From positions 1-64,000 of the forward strand of contig DATDDN010000057.1 of the NCBI GenBank assembly GCA_036523795.1: 64,000 nucleotides of DNA, read 5' to 3'. Below are positions 35,537 to 44,665 of the stretch, piece by piece (the stretch's first letter is position 1; every line of letters begins with the position of its first letter). Source of the DNA: 39-52-133 sp036523795 (GTDB taxonomy: Bacteria; Pseudomonadota; Gammaproteobacteria; Burkholderiales; Gallionellaceae). The position numbers and the translations under genes are program-made. A model generated the notes under the pieces. The model was not told the origin of the DNA. It saw only the letters and a list, made by a program, of their open reading frames with translations, and made no database searches.

Positions 35537-36116
35537 CAAGCTTGCCGAACTGTTGCGCGACGTGCGCGCCTGCACCGTGTGCGCCGCGCACCTGCCGTTC
35601 CCGCCCAAACCGATACTGCGTGCGAGCAGCACGGCGCGCCTGCTTATCGTCGGCCAGGCGCCGGGCCGGCGCGTGCACGAAACCGGCATTCCGTGGAATG
35701 ACCCCTCCGGCGACCGCCTGCGCGACTGGCTGCAGCTCGACCGCGACACCTTCTACGACGAAAGCCGCATCGCCATCATCCCCGCCGGTTTCTGTTATCC
35801 CGGCAGCGGAAAACATGGAGACCTGCCCCCGCGCCCCGAGTGCGCCCCGCTCTGGCACCCGCGCCTGCGCGCCGCACTGCCGCAGATCGAATTGACGCTG
35901 CTGGTGGGCGGCTATGCACAGGCTTATTACCTGGGCGACAAGGCGCACAAAACGCTGACCGAAACCGTGCAGCACTACCGCGATTACCTGCCGGCCTATC
36001 TGCCGCTGCCGCACCCCAGCTGGCACAACCAGCAGTGGCTGAAGAAGAATCCGTGGTTTGCCGCGGAAGTGCTGCCGCTGTTGCGCAGCAGAGTGGTGGA
36101 GCTGGTGGGTAAATAA
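35520..36116 (+). CDS. uracil-DNA glycosylase family protein
   Basis: 198 residues of the UDG superfamily, small single-domain group. ILRASSTARLLIVGQAPGRRVHETGIPWNDPSGDRL contains the GQAPG active-site loop and the conserved NDPSGDRLR region; the distal HPS motif is in LPHPSWHN. The N-terminal CTVC pair resembles half of an iron-sulfur ligand set, incomplete here. It may excise uracil or act on other bases. The start lies within the cca 3' end (17-base overlap), so expression is coupled. Confidence 0.85.
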   Translation: MPSAPDKLAELLRDVRACTVCAAHLPFPPKPILRASSTARLLIVGQAPGRRVHETGIPWNDPSGDRLRDWLQLDRDTFYDESRIAIIPAGFCYPGSGKHGDLPPRPECAPLWHPRLRAALPQIELTLLVGGYAQAYYLGDKAHKTLTETVQHYRDYLPAYLPLPHPSWHNQQWLKKNPWFAAEVLPLLRSRVVELVGK

Positions 36117-36244
36117 ATCCTAGGGTGGTAGGTTGGATTTTTGCGAATGAGGTATGCAGCGCGATTGATTGGGTGGTTGGAATGCCCGATATGTTGGCGT
36201 TATGGAGGTAAGTAAATCTGTTTGCCTATCTTTGATAGTGCTGG

Positions 36245-37027
36245 TTACTTTCCAGCACCGTTAGGCTTTTTTCCTCTCAGCAATAAATTCTTTTCAACAT
36301 ATCTTTTACCGTCATAGCAGTACTCATATGTTTTGGACTCTGTCTTACCCGAGTTGCTATAGGAAGTGAGCTCACTGATCGCTAAGTTGTAGTACCCATT
36401 TGTGATTTCTTTCGAAATTCCAATTGTAAAGGCAACATTCTCGGTGTATTCGGGCCCTTCATATTCGTCGTCACAGGGTGATGTTCCACCATGATAGACC
36501 CACCTTGAGATAGGGTGTTCTATGAGTATTGGATTGATGCTATCGCCTTCCTGAACATACAACGTACGCATCGGACCACTGCCACCCCCTGCACATCTGA
36601 TATCCACAGACAGCTTTACGTCGACGCCAAAAGCCCTGACTCCTGGAGCTACATCATAGCGAGCCGTATCGATTCTCAGGCTATCCACAGTGCTTATTGA
36701 ATCCTCTTGTATTTTTCCTTTATAGATTGCGGCGACTTTGTTTTTGTTGGTGTCAACTAGCGCGACAATCAAAGATTTTTTGTATTCAACTTCAACACCA
36801 GAATCATAAGCATATGCGGCGATTATCATGGATTTGTCTTTTGGCCAACGCTTACAAGCAGATGCAATTGGTGAAAAGTCATTAACGCCAAGATTATTGC
36901 CAATGAGGGTAGTGATAGAGTTATTACAAGGCTGATTGTTATCGCCATTGATATCGGTTGCCGCGTTACAAGTGCTACTACATGCCACGCACAACAGGGC
37001 ACCTATGTACTTAAAGATCTTAAGCAT
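36245..37027 (-). CDS. secreted protein of unknown function, low GC
   Basis: 260 residues. AGGTGA precedes the ATG, and the signal peptide (MLKIFKYIGALLCVACSSTCNA) has lipobox-like cysteines. The mature part is beta-rich with PGVRAFGVDVKLSVDIRC and a Cys pair. I have no firm family. G+C is clearly below the neighbours, and the gene is alone on the minus strand between rightward operons, which suggests horizontal gain. No partner gene is visible. Confidence 0.65.
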   Translation of the reverse strand: MLKIFKYIGALLCVACSSTCNAATDINGDNNQPCNNSITTLIGNNLGVNDFSPIASACKRWPKDKSMIIAAYAYDSGVEVEYKKSLIVALVDTNKNKVAAIYKGKIQEDSISTVDSLRIDTARYDVAPGVRAFGVDVKLSVDIRCAGGGSGPMRTLYVQEGDSINPILIEHPISRWVYHGGTSPCDDEYEGPEYTENVAFTIGISKEITNGYYNLAISELTSYSNSGKTESKTYEYCYDGKRYVEKNLLLRGKKPNGAGK

Positions 37028-37272
37028 TAATCACCTAACAATATGGCCACGCAGTTTTCAGAAGCTCCATGAGCCCAGACATTTTTGCCTTCATCAAATT
37101 GAATGCAAACGATATACGAAGCCCGCATTCTGTTGACTGGACGAAACAGACTCTATACGAGAATTTGACCTGGGTGTGACGCTTTGGGTGGTTATTCATG
37201 GCGCATAGCTATGGCCTAGGTTCTTCGCATGGTACGATTTCTGCTCAATTCACTGCCACAGGAGAAACTGCG
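37028..37272. other. spacer between divergent genes
   Basis: The spacer carries the upstream regions of two divergent secreted-protein genes. I see no recognisable promoter pair or repeat. Confidence 0.35.
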
Positions 37273-37953
37273 ATGCCTGCTTATCGATATACCTGTCTTG
37301 TTGTACTGATCAGTTGCCTGTTGCCGCTATCTGCCCAGGCTGCCGATGTCGCTGCTGACGCAGCGCCCGTAGCGGCCCCGGCACCGGTCGCGGCCTCTGC
37401 CGTCGCCGCGGCACCCGTGCTGGGAACCGGCTACCCCAGAGGCCGTCACCTGGCCTTCGATATCGATGCCGCGCTGGATGCGGATACGCAGGTGGCAGCC
37501 AATGTGACACCGGGACAGAAGGTGTGGAAGCCGATGAAGAAGGTGCACTTCGATGCCGAGCTGCTTGCCCAGGCCACTGCCTGCGATACACAGCTGCTGG
37601 CGCAGATGGTGGCGGCAGGCGGGGTGGATTTTGCCAGCCTGCCCAAGATTACCAGCTGCATCCGCATCAAGACCGCCAAGGCGCATGAGCTGAGTGTATT
37701 TGTGCAGGACGATGTGGCCGCTGCGCTGGCGAAGAGCAGCAAGGTGGGCGATGCACTGCAGCTCAATGGCGTGTACGTGTATGCCAGCGAGGTGGACAAG
37801 AGCCTGGGGGTGATCGTCACCGGCCTGGGCAGCGACCAGGCAGACAAGGCCACGCAGCCGGGCAAGGCGAAGGTCGACAAGACGCAGTGCCTGGAACTGA
37901 AGACTTATGCCGAGATCGTGAAGTGCACCAGGGAAATGGACAGGCGCAAGTAA
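37273..37953 (+). CDS. secreted alanine-rich protein of unknown function
   Basis: 226 residues. GGAG lies 8 bases before the ATG at 37273. A signal peptide (ends LSAQAAD) is followed by an Ala/Pro/Val-rich stretch (about 24-55) and then a compact domain with three cysteine contexts (ATACDT, TSCIR, TQCLE, VKCTRE). No family recognised. The stop codon abuts the next start, so it is probably co-expressed with the PNPOx-like gene. Confidence 0.65.
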   Translation: MPAYRYTCLVVLISCLLPLSAQAADVAADAAPVAAPAPVAASAVAAAPVLGTGYPRGRHLAFDIDAALDADTQVAANVTPGQKVWKPMKKVHFDAELLAQATACDTQLLAQMVAAGGVDFASLPKITSCIRIKTAKAHELSVFVQDDVAAALAKSSKVGDALQLNGVYVYASEVDKSLGVIVTGLGSDQADKATQPGKAKVDKTQCLELKTYAEIVKCTREMDRRK

Positions 37954-38517
37954 ATGGGCAGGCAATTTTCCGAATTGAGCGACGAGCACATCGCGTTCAT
38001 CCGCGCACAGAAGCTGTACTTCGTCGGCACTGCCACCGCAGACAGCCGCGTGAATGTGTCGCCCAAGGGCATGGACAGTTTGCGCGTGCTGGGCAGCCGT
38101 CGGGTGGTGTGGCTGAATGTCACCGGCAGCGGCAATGAGAGCGCGGCGCACGTGCAGATCGACCCGCGCATGACCATCATGTTCTGCGCCTTCGAAGGCG
38201 CGCCGCTGATCATGCGTTTGTACGGCAAGGCGCGTGTGCTGCATCCGCGCGATGTGGAGTGGGGCGCGCTGCTGGCACAGTTCCCGCCGCTGCCGGGTGC
38301 GCGGCAGATCTTCGTGCTCGACATCGATCTGGTGCAGACTTCCTGCGGCTTTGGTGTGCCTTTGTTCGACTATGCCGGCGATCGCGAAGCGCTCAACGAG
38401 TGGTCGCGCAAGAAGGGCGAAGCCGGCATCCGCCAGTACTGGCAGGACAAGAACCAGCTGAGCATCGACGACATCCCGACCCACATCCTCGGAGCGAGTA
38501 GGTCACAGATAGCGTGA
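37954..38517 (+). CDS. pyridoxamine 5'-phosphate oxidase-like flavin-binding protein
   Basis: 187 residues with the FMN-binding split-barrel fold: the TATADSRVNVSPKGMDSLRVL segment and PRMTIMFCAFEGAP are typical of the PNPOx-like group that uses FMN or F420 but need not make pyridoxal phosphate. The reaction is unknown. It starts at the base after the previous stop and converges with the MidA-like gene, overlapping it by 15 bases. Confidence 0.85.
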   Translation: MGRQFSELSDEHIAFIRAQKLYFVGTATADSRVNVSPKGMDSLRVLGSRRVVWLNVTGSGNESAAHVQIDPRMTIMFCAFEGAPLIMRLYGKARVLHPRDVEWGALLAQFPPLPGARQIFVLDIDLVQTSCGFGVPLFDYAGDREALNEWSRKKGEAGIRQYWQDKNQLSIDDIPTHILGASRSQIA

Positions 38518-39657
38518 CTTGTCGCCCGCGCCGAAGCAGCGCAACGTATTCTCCATGCCTTTGCCGAAAGCGATCACCTTGAACAGCTCGCCCATCTCGG
38601 CCGGGCTGGTGAGTTTCTGCAGCTGGGTGGAGAGCGGCAGATAGTCGCGCAGATTCTCGGGGGAGGTTTCCTGCAGCAGGTCGGTGATGCCGCAGTTGAG
38701 CAGGAAGTGCGCCTGCGTGGTGTAGCCCAGCAGGCTGGCGCCGTGATCGATGGCGCTTTCGGCGATGGCGGTGAAATCCACGTGCGCGGTGATGTCCTGC
38801 AGGCCGGGCAGGAAGAAGGGGTCGTCGTGTGCGTGGTGGCGGTAGTGGCACATCAGGGTGCCGCTGGAGCGTTGCGGGTGGTAATACTCGCGTGCGCCGA
38901 AGCCGTAGTCGATGAACAGCAGCGCGCCGCTGTGCAGGCGCTCGCACAGGCTGCCGACCAGGCCGCGCGCGGTGAGCGAGATTTCGCTCACGTAGTCGTC
39001 GGGCACGCTGATCTGTTGCGCAATCTCCAGCAGCGCCGAACTCTGCGGCAGGCGTTCCGCCCAGATGAAACGCTCGCCCTCGCAGCTCACGCCGGTTTCC
39101 AGTATGCGCGCATCGGTCCAGTGCAGGAGATGCACGGGCAGGGCGTCCAGCACCTCGTTGCCGACGATCGCGCCGTCGAGCCGGTCGGGCAGGGCATCGA
39201 TCCAGTGCACGCGCCCGGCCAGGTGCGGCAGGCGCTGTTGCAGCAGTTGCTGCTGACGGCTGCGCAGGTCAGGACTCACTTCCAGGATGGCATAACGCTC
39301 GGGCAGGATGCCCAGCTGCTCCAGCTCGCCCAGCAGGTCCATTGCGAGCTTGCCGCTGCCGGCGCCCAGTTCCAGCACCTGCGGCGCGCTTTGCGCCATG
39401 ATGTCGGCCACCTGGCGCGCGAGGGTGCGGCCGAACAGGGGCGACAGTTCGGGTGCGGTGATGAAGTCGCCCTCTGCGCCCAGCTTGCGCGCCCCTGCGC
39501 TGTAGTAGCCCAGACCGGGTGCGTACAGCGCCAGCTCCATGAAGCGCGAAAACGGTATCCAGCCGCCTTGGCGCGCGATGTCGTCACGGATCAGCGCACT
39601 CAGCTGCCGGCTGTGTTCCAGGGCTTCGGCGGAAGGTAAGGGCAGGGAGGTGGACAT
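38503..39657 (-). CDS. class I SAM-dependent methyltransferase, MidA/NDUFAF7 family
   Basis: 384 residues. The N-terminal IPFSRFMELALYAPGLGYYS and GDFITAPELSPLFGRTLA are diagnostic of the MidA family (PF02636), with the SAM loop VLELGAGSGKLAMDLL. The mitochondrial member dimethylates an arginine of complex I; the bacterial substrate is not settled. The 3' end overlaps the convergent PNPOx-like gene by 15 bases. Confidence 0.9.
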   Translation of the reverse strand: MSTSLPLPSAEALEHSRQLSALIRDDIARQGGWIPFSRFMELALYAPGLGYYSAGARKLGAEGDFITAPELSPLFGRTLARQVADIMAQSAPQVLELGAGSGKLAMDLLGELEQLGILPERYAILEVSPDLRSRQQQLLQQRLPHLAGRVHWIDALPDRLDGAIVGNEVLDALPVHLLHWTDARILETGVSCEGERFIWAERLPQSSALLEIAQQISVPDDYVSEISLTARGLVGSLCERLHSGALLFIDYGFGAREYYHPQRSSGTLMCHYRHHAHDDPFFLPGLQDITAHVDFTAIAESAIDHGASLLGYTTQAHFLLNCGITDLLQETSPENLRDYLPLSTQLQKLTSPAEMGELFKVIAFGKGMENTLRCFGAGDKSRYL

Positions 39658-39808
39658 ATCGAACTGCGCAAATGCTGGGGTAGGGCGGCTAGCCTAGCCC
39701 ACTCGACAGGCTTGTGCAATCGTAAAACCCCGGGCGGGGCAAGGCCGTGATTCAGGCGGGGTGCGGGATGTGTTAAATTACGCGGCTTGCTATGGGGCGG
39801 GAGAGGTT

Positions 39809-40549
39809 ATGGAAGGCAAAGTGGTGCTGGTGACGGGCGGGGCAAAACGGGTAGGCGCGGCAATCTGCCGCCGCCTGCACCAGGCCGGCGCCAGCGTGAT
39901 GATCCATTACCGCTCCTCCGTGGCCGAGGCGCAGGCCCTGTGCGACGAGCTGAACGGCCTGCGCGAGAACTCGGCAGCCCTGGTGCAAAGCGACCTGCTA
40001 GCCACCGCCAACCTGCCGCAGTTGGTGAGCGCTACCTTGCAGGCCTACGGCCGGCTGGATGTGCTGATCAACAACGCGTCCAGCTTCTACCCCACTGCGG
40101 TGGGCGAGATCAACGAAGACAATTGGCAGGACCTGGTCGGTACCAACCTCAAGGCGCCGCTGTTCCTGTCGCAGGCGGCAGCACACGCCCTGCGTGAAAG
40201 CCACGGCTGCATCGTCAACATCGCCGACATCCACGCCGAGCGGCCGATGAAGAGCTATGTGGTGTATAGCATCGCCAAGGCCGGCCTGGTGGCACTGACC
40301 AAATCGCTGGCGCATGAACTCGGGCCGCAGGTGAGGGTCAATGCAGTGGGCCCGGGTCCCATCATGTGGCCGGAGCAGGATGCGACCTTTAATGAGGATG
40401 AGCGCCGGCGCATCATCGCGCATACCCTGCTCAAGCGCGAAGGCACACCGGAAGACATCGCCCGTGCCGTGCATTTCCTGGCGCAGGATGCGTCGTATAT
40501 CACCGGCGTGATGTTGCCGGTGGACGGCGGCCGCAGCGCCAGCCTGTAA
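39809..40549 (+). CDS. folM: pteridine reductase-like SDR (FolM type)
   Basis: 246 residues. Classical SDR motifs TGGAKRVG (the TGxxxRxG form typical of pteridine reductases), NNASSFYPT, and the catalytic Tyr/Lys in YSIAKAG. The family reduces dihydrobiopterin- or dihydrofolate-type pteridines. GAGAGG precedes the ATG at 39809. It lies 17 bases before ttcA in the same direction. The folM symbol is by similarity; substrate is unproved. Confidence 0.85.
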   Translation: MEGKVVLVTGGAKRVGAAICRRLHQAGASVMIHYRSSVAEAQALCDELNGLRENSAALVQSDLLATANLPQLVSATLQAYGRLDVLINNASSFYPTAVGEINEDNWQDLVGTNLKAPLFLSQAAAHALRESHGCIVNIADIHAERPMKSYVVYSIAKAGLVALTKSLAHELGPQVRVNAVGPGPIMWPEQDATFNEDERRRIIAHTLLKREGTPEDIARAVHFLAQDASYITGVMLPVDGGRSASL

Positions 40550-40566
40550 ATTTTTTAGAGTAGAAC

Positions 40567-41415
40567 ATGAGCACCAACGTACAACCCCTGCATTTCGAAT
40601 CGCCCTCCACCAACTTCAACCGCCTGCGCGGCAAGCTGGAGCAGAGTGTGGGCAAGGCCATCGGCGACTTCAACATGATCGAGGACGGCGACACCGTGAT
40701 GGTGTGCATGTCCGGCGGCAAAGATTCCTACACCCTGCTGGAAATCCTGCGCGCACTGCAGAAGCGCGCCCCGATCAAGTTCCGCCTGATCGCGATGAAC
40801 CTGGACCAGAAGCAGCCCGGCTTCCCCGACCACGTGCTGCCCGACTACTTCAAGTCCATCGGCGTCGACTACCACATCGAGACGCAGGACACCTATTCCA
40901 TCGTCAAGGAAAAAATCCCCGAGGGCAAAACCACCTGCTCGCTGTGTTCGCGCCTGCGCCGCGGCATCATCTACAAGGTGGCGGGCGAACTGGGGGCCAA
41001 CAAGATTGCGCTCGGCCACCACCGCGACGACATGATCGAGACCCTGTTCCTCAATATGTTCTTCGGCGGCAAGCTCAAGGCCATGCCGCCCAAGCTGGTT
41101 ACCGACAAGGGCGACCACGTGGTGATTCGTCCTCTGGCCTATTGTGCCGAGAAGGACATCGCCAAATTCGCACGCGGCATGGATTTCCCCATCATCCCCT
41201 GCAACCTGTGCGGCTCGCAGGAAAACCTGCAGCGCCAGAACATCAAGGAAATGCTCACGCAGTGGGAGATGCAATATCCCGGCCGCCGCCAGACCATCTT
41301 TACCGCCATGCAGAACGTGCGGCCATCGCATCTGCTCGATGGCAACCTGTTTGACTTCAAGGGCATCAAGGTGGGGGATAAGGTGGATGAGGGGGATATC
41401 GCGTTTGATGAGTGA
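40567..41415 (+). CDS. ttcA: tRNA 2-thiocytidine(32) synthetase
   Basis: 282 residues. The PP-loop SGGKDS binds ATP, and two CxxC pairs (CSLC, CNLC) hold the iron-sulfur cluster that delivers sulfur to C32 of tRNA. GHHRDDMIETLFLNMFFGG is the family's central motif. Length is normal. The stop at 41413-41415 is followed by repeats. Confidence 0.96.
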   Translation: MSTNVQPLHFESPSTNFNRLRGKLEQSVGKAIGDFNMIEDGDTVMVCMSGGKDSYTLLEILRALQKRAPIKFRLIAMNLDQKQPGFPDHVLPDYFKSIGVDYHIETQDTYSIVKEKIPEGKTTCSLCSRLRRGIIYKVAGELGANKIALGHHRDDMIETLFLNMFFGGKLKAMPPKLVTDKGDHVVIRPLAYCAEKDIAKFARGMDFPIIPCNLCGSQENLQRQNIKEMLTQWEMQYPGRRQTIFTAMQNVRPSHLLDGNLFDFKGIKVGDKVDEGDIAFDE

Positions 41416-41498
41416 CGAATGAACACGTTCCTTCTCCCCTTGTGGGAGAGGGGAGACTTTCCGGGCATTCTTGGGGATGGCCTGACAGCTCCTTGTAG

Positions 41499-41529
41499 GT
41501 CGGGTTAGCGGTTGTTTGCGTAACCCGAC
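41499..41529. repeat. GTCGGGTTA/TAACCCGAC stem-loop
   Basis: A 9-bp perfect stem with a 13-nt loop after ttcA, with no T-run. It has the form of a dispersed intergenic palindrome and may serve as an mRNA 3' end. Confidence 0.55.
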
Positions 41530-41557
41530 GTTGAACTTCAACAGCTAACTTCAACAG

Positions 41558-42118
41558 CGTCGGGGGTTGCCCGACAGCAAGTTACCTTTCTTGACCGCCA
41601 AGAAAGGTAAACCGAAAGAAGGCGGCCCCTGCTGCGCCGCCCCTGCGGGGTTCCCTGCGTTGCTCGGCAGATCAGGCGGCTGCGGAACTCGCACGATCCG
41701 CTGCGCGGCCACGTGCTCAAACAGTCCTCGCCGACTACCCCTGACCCGCCTCTGCTACTCGGCGGCGCAGAAGGGGAGGGAATGGCGGTGTTGTGTGCGC
41801 GTTGCGCACAAATTTTTGGCTTTGTGATTGAGGCGTGGGCTTGGCCCACGCCTCAATGTTTTTGATTTTTGGTTTTGAAGTTCATCCCCTTGAGAGCCGC
41901 CTCGATCAGGCGGCAACAAGCGGAGAGGTAGGCGAGCACTGTTCGAGCTCCGCAGTGTGGCACGGGGTGTGTGCCACGCCAGGGCGAGTTGCGCAGCCCC
42001 GCTTGTTGTTGCCTGAACGAGGGAACCCCGCAGGGGCGGCGACTCGGGGTCGCCTTCTTTGGGTTACCTTTCTTGGCGAAGCAAGAAAGGTAACTGGCTG
42101 TCGGGCCACCCCCGACGG
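41558..42118. repeat. ~561-bp inverted-repeat element, copy 2
   Basis: Terminal inverted repeats match copy 1 (GCGTCGGGGGTTGCCCGACA left, complement right, each followed inward by AGTTACCTTTCTT). The central hairpins recur: TGTGCGC-GTT-GCGCACA (41794-41810) and a perfect 14-bp stem with 3-nt loop (41827-41857). The right half resembles the reverse complement of the left half of copy 1 (GCCCCTGCGGGGTTCC-type block and AAACAAGCGGGGCTGCGCAA-type block), so the halves act as exchangeable inverted modules. It sits between ttcA and the convergent YhcH gene. Confidence 0.8.
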
Positions 42119-42156
42119 TTTTGATGTTGATTTTGCAGTTCAGGAAGATAGTCGCG

Positions 42157-42603
42157 TTATACCGCTACCTTGAAGATCACCTTGCGTATCTTCCCCTCCC
42201 CCACCAGTGGCGCATGTGCATCCTCCGGAAAGAAGATGCAGAAATGATCAGGCGGCACCGCCACCCATGACGCGGGTGCGTCGTCGAAGAAGCGGATGTC
42301 CTTTTCCAAGCTGTGCTCGCTCACCGGGTTCAGGCAGTCCGCCAGCGGCTTCCAGCCCATCACTTCATCACCTTCCAGCACAAGCTGGATGTCGATGTAC
42401 TTGCGATGCGCCTCCAGTCGCGCGTGCTCCTGCGGCTTCCCCTGCGCATGTTCGACGATGACGATCAGATCTTCACCCACTATGGGAGAGCGGCCGGGAG
42501 CGAGCGCAAACAGGTCAGTGTTGCGGATGTAATCGAACGCTCGCTGGAACAACGGATGCAGCGCGGTATAGCGATCGGACTGGGAGAGCGTGGAGAGGAT
42601 CAT
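42157..42603 (-). CDS. YhcH/YjgK/YiaL family protein
   Basis: 148 residues of the cupin-like DUF386 (EbgC-like) family. HRKYIDIQLVLEGDEVMGW and the metal-ligand region PPDHFCIFFPEDAHAPLV are intact. Members act near sugar or sialic acid catabolism, likely as anomerases or metal-dependent sugar-binding proteins; no sugar genes are nearby. It follows cytochrome b561 by 21 bases and may be co-transcribed. Confidence 0.85.
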   Translation of the reverse strand: MILSTLSQSDRYTALHPLFQRAFDYIRNTDLFALAPGRSPIVGEDLIVIVEHAQGKPQEHARLEAHRKYIDIQLVLEGDEVMGWKPLADCLNPVSEHSLEKDIRFFDDAPASWVAVPPDHFCIFFPEDAHAPLVGEGKIRKVIFKVAV

Positions 42604-42624
42604 GTTTGTGCGACGGCCAATTTC

Positions 42625-43173
42625 TTATTTACGCTCGGGGAGCATTCGAGTCAGTGTGTTGTCACGCTTGATATAGTGATGGTACAGGGCGGCAAGTGCA
42701 TGCAGGCCGATGAGGAAATAGCCGGCTGTCCCTGCAGTCTCGTGAACCTCCTTGATCAGCTTCGCCAAATCCTTGTTTTCCGCGATCAGTGCCGGCAGTT
42801 GCAGGCCAAAGAAAGGGATAGGCTTGCCGCTTGCGCTGAGCAGCAGCCAGCCGCTCAGAGGCATGGCTATCATCAGTGCATAGAGTGCCAGGTGCAACAG
42901 CTTGGCGGACAGCTGTTGCCAGTTCACCGGTTCAGGCTGGATCAAGGGTGTGGGGCCAGCCAGGCGGGCAATCAGGCGTGGCCAGACCAGCACGAACACC
43001 AGCATGCCGAGCATGAAGTGCCAGGTCTTCAGCGCCTCGCGGGGATCGCTGCCCTTGGGATACAGGCCGCGTAGTTCGATGGTCGCATATACCGCGATGA
43101 ACAACAGCAACATCAGCCAGTGCAAGCCGATGGAAAGCGAGCCGTAACGGTTTGTTGTGTTTTGCCAGTTCAT
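42625..43173 (-). CDS. cytochrome b561 family protein
   Basis: 182 residues with four membrane helices. Haem-ligand histidines are expected in SIGLHWLM, TWHFMLG, VHETAG and GLHALAALYHH, all present. It carries electrons within the inner membrane, in some bacteria from ubiquinol to superoxide. AGGAG lies 7 bases before the ATG at 43173. Confidence 0.9.
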   Translation of the reverse strand: MNWQNTTNRYGSLSIGLHWLMLLLFIAVYATIELRGLYPKGSDPREALKTWHFMLGMLVFVLVWPRLIARLAGPTPLIQPEPVNWQQLSAKLLHLALYALMIAMPLSGWLLLSASGKPIPFFGLQLPALIAENKDLAKLIKEVHETAGTAGYFLIGLHALAALYHHYIKRDNTLTRMLPERK

Positions 43174-43252
43174 CACTCATCTCCTTATGCAAAGTCAGCC
43201 TGCTATCAGGGTGACAGCTAGCGTGCTGTAATGCGGATTATATGTTGTGGCC

Positions 43253-44590
43253 TTACAGAAAGCGCGCGAGCATGCCTTTGGCAGCATTGCCGCTGAGCGG
43301 AATGCGCACATGGTGCCCGCTGCCCGGCGCCACACTCAGGACCTCGCCTTCCATGCTGCGCATTTCCTTCAGTTCGACCACGCGGTTGCCGGCGGGATGG
43401 ATGATTTCCAGTTTGTCGCCGACCTGGAATTTGTTTTTCACTTCGATCTCGGCATAGCCGTCGTTGCAGGCGACGATGTCGCCCACGTATTGCTGGCGTG
43501 AGCTTTCCGAGTGGCCGCGCAGGTAGTTCTGCTGTTCGTGGGTGTGGTGGCGCTCGTAGAAACCGTCGGTGTAGCCGCGGCTGGCCAGCGCGTCCAGCGC
43601 GCCGAGCAGGCTGTAGTTGAACGGCCGGCCGGCGACGGCGTCGTCGATGGCCTGACGGTAGACCTGGGCGGTGCGGGCGACGTAGTAGATGGACTTGGTG
43701 CGACCTTCCACCTTGAGCGAGTCGATGCCGATCTTGGCCAGTTTCTCCACGTGCTCCACGGCGCGCAGGTCCTTGGAGTTCATGATGTAGGTGCCGTGCT
43801 CGTCTTCCAGCACCGGCATCAGCTCACCGGGATGATCTGCACGCGAAATGACATAGGCGCGATCCGCCAGCGGATGGCGTGGCTGCGCGCCGCAGTCGGA
43901 CAGGGCGCTCTCAGACAGCGCCTTGTCGAAATCAAAGTCGATTTTCTGGATGTCGCCGGCGCCATCCTCTTCTGCGTTGGCCACCTTGTAGTCCCAGCGG
44001 CAGGAGTTGGTGCAGGTGCCCTGGTTGGCATCGCGGTGATTGAAGTAGCCGGACAGCAGGCAGCGCCCGGAGTAGGCGATGCACAGCGCGCCATGCACGA
44101 ACACTTCCAGCTCCATGTCAGGGCACTGCTGGCGGATCTCCTCGATCTCGTCCAGCGACAATTCGCGCGACAGGATGACGCGGGTGAGGCCGAGCGACTG
44201 CCAGAATTTCACCGCGGCGTAGTTGACGGTGTTGGCCTGCACCGACAGGTGCACATCTACCTCGGGCCAGCGCTCGCGCACCATGGCGATGAGGCCGGGG
44301 TCGGCCATGATCAGCGCATCCGGCTGCATCTCGATCACCGGCTCCATGTCGGCCATGTAGGTCTTGACCTTGGCGTTGTGCGGCATCAGGTTGCTGGCGA
44401 CGAACAGTTTCTTGCCCAGCGCGTGCGCCTCGGCGATGCCGGTGCGCAGCTCTTCCAGCTTGAATTCATTGTTGCGTGCGCGCAAGGAATAGCGCGGCTG
44501 GCCGGCATACACCGCGTCTGCGCCAAAGGCGTAGGCGGTGCGCATCTTGTCTAGAGTGCCGGCTGGCAATAACAGTTCGGGTGCTTTCAT
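43253..44590 (-). CDS. trhP: tRNA 5-hydroxyuridine modification protein, U32 peptidase family
   Basis: 445 residues. LLLPAGTLDKMRTAYAFGADAVYAG and the U32 signature ELEVFVHGALCIAYSGRCLLSG with the NQGTCTNSCRW cysteines match the YegQ/TrhP group, which uses prephenate to hydroxylate U34 of tRNAs. The cysteines hold an iron-sulfur cluster in this group. The U32 name is historical; protease activity is not expected. The subgroup call rests on the NQGTCTNSCRW form. Confidence 0.88.
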   Translation of the reverse strand: MKAPELLLPAGTLDKMRTAYAFGADAVYAGQPRYSLRARNNEFKLEELRTGIAEAHALGKKLFVASNLMPHNAKVKTYMADMEPVIEMQPDALIMADPGLIAMVRERWPEVDVHLSVQANTVNYAAVKFWQSLGLTRVILSRELSLDEIEEIRQQCPDMELEVFVHGALCIAYSGRCLLSGYFNHRDANQGTCTNSCRWDYKVANAEEDGAGDIQKIDFDFDKALSESALSDCGAQPRHPLADRAYVISRADHPGELMPVLEDEHGTYIMNSKDLRAVEHVEKLAKIGIDSLKVEGRTKSIYYVARTAQVYRQAIDDAVAGRPFNYSLLGALDALASRGYTDGFYERHHTHEQQNYLRGHSESSRQQYVGDIVACNDGYAEIEVKNKFQVGDKLEIIHPAGNRVVELKEMRSMEGEVLSVAPGSGHHVRIPLSGNAAKGMLARFL

Positions 44591-44665
44591 GATGGTAACC
44601 TTGGTTCGTGTGCGTAGATTAGGACCTCAACAGGCTGATTCGGTTCAATCTGCGCAGTGGTCAGT

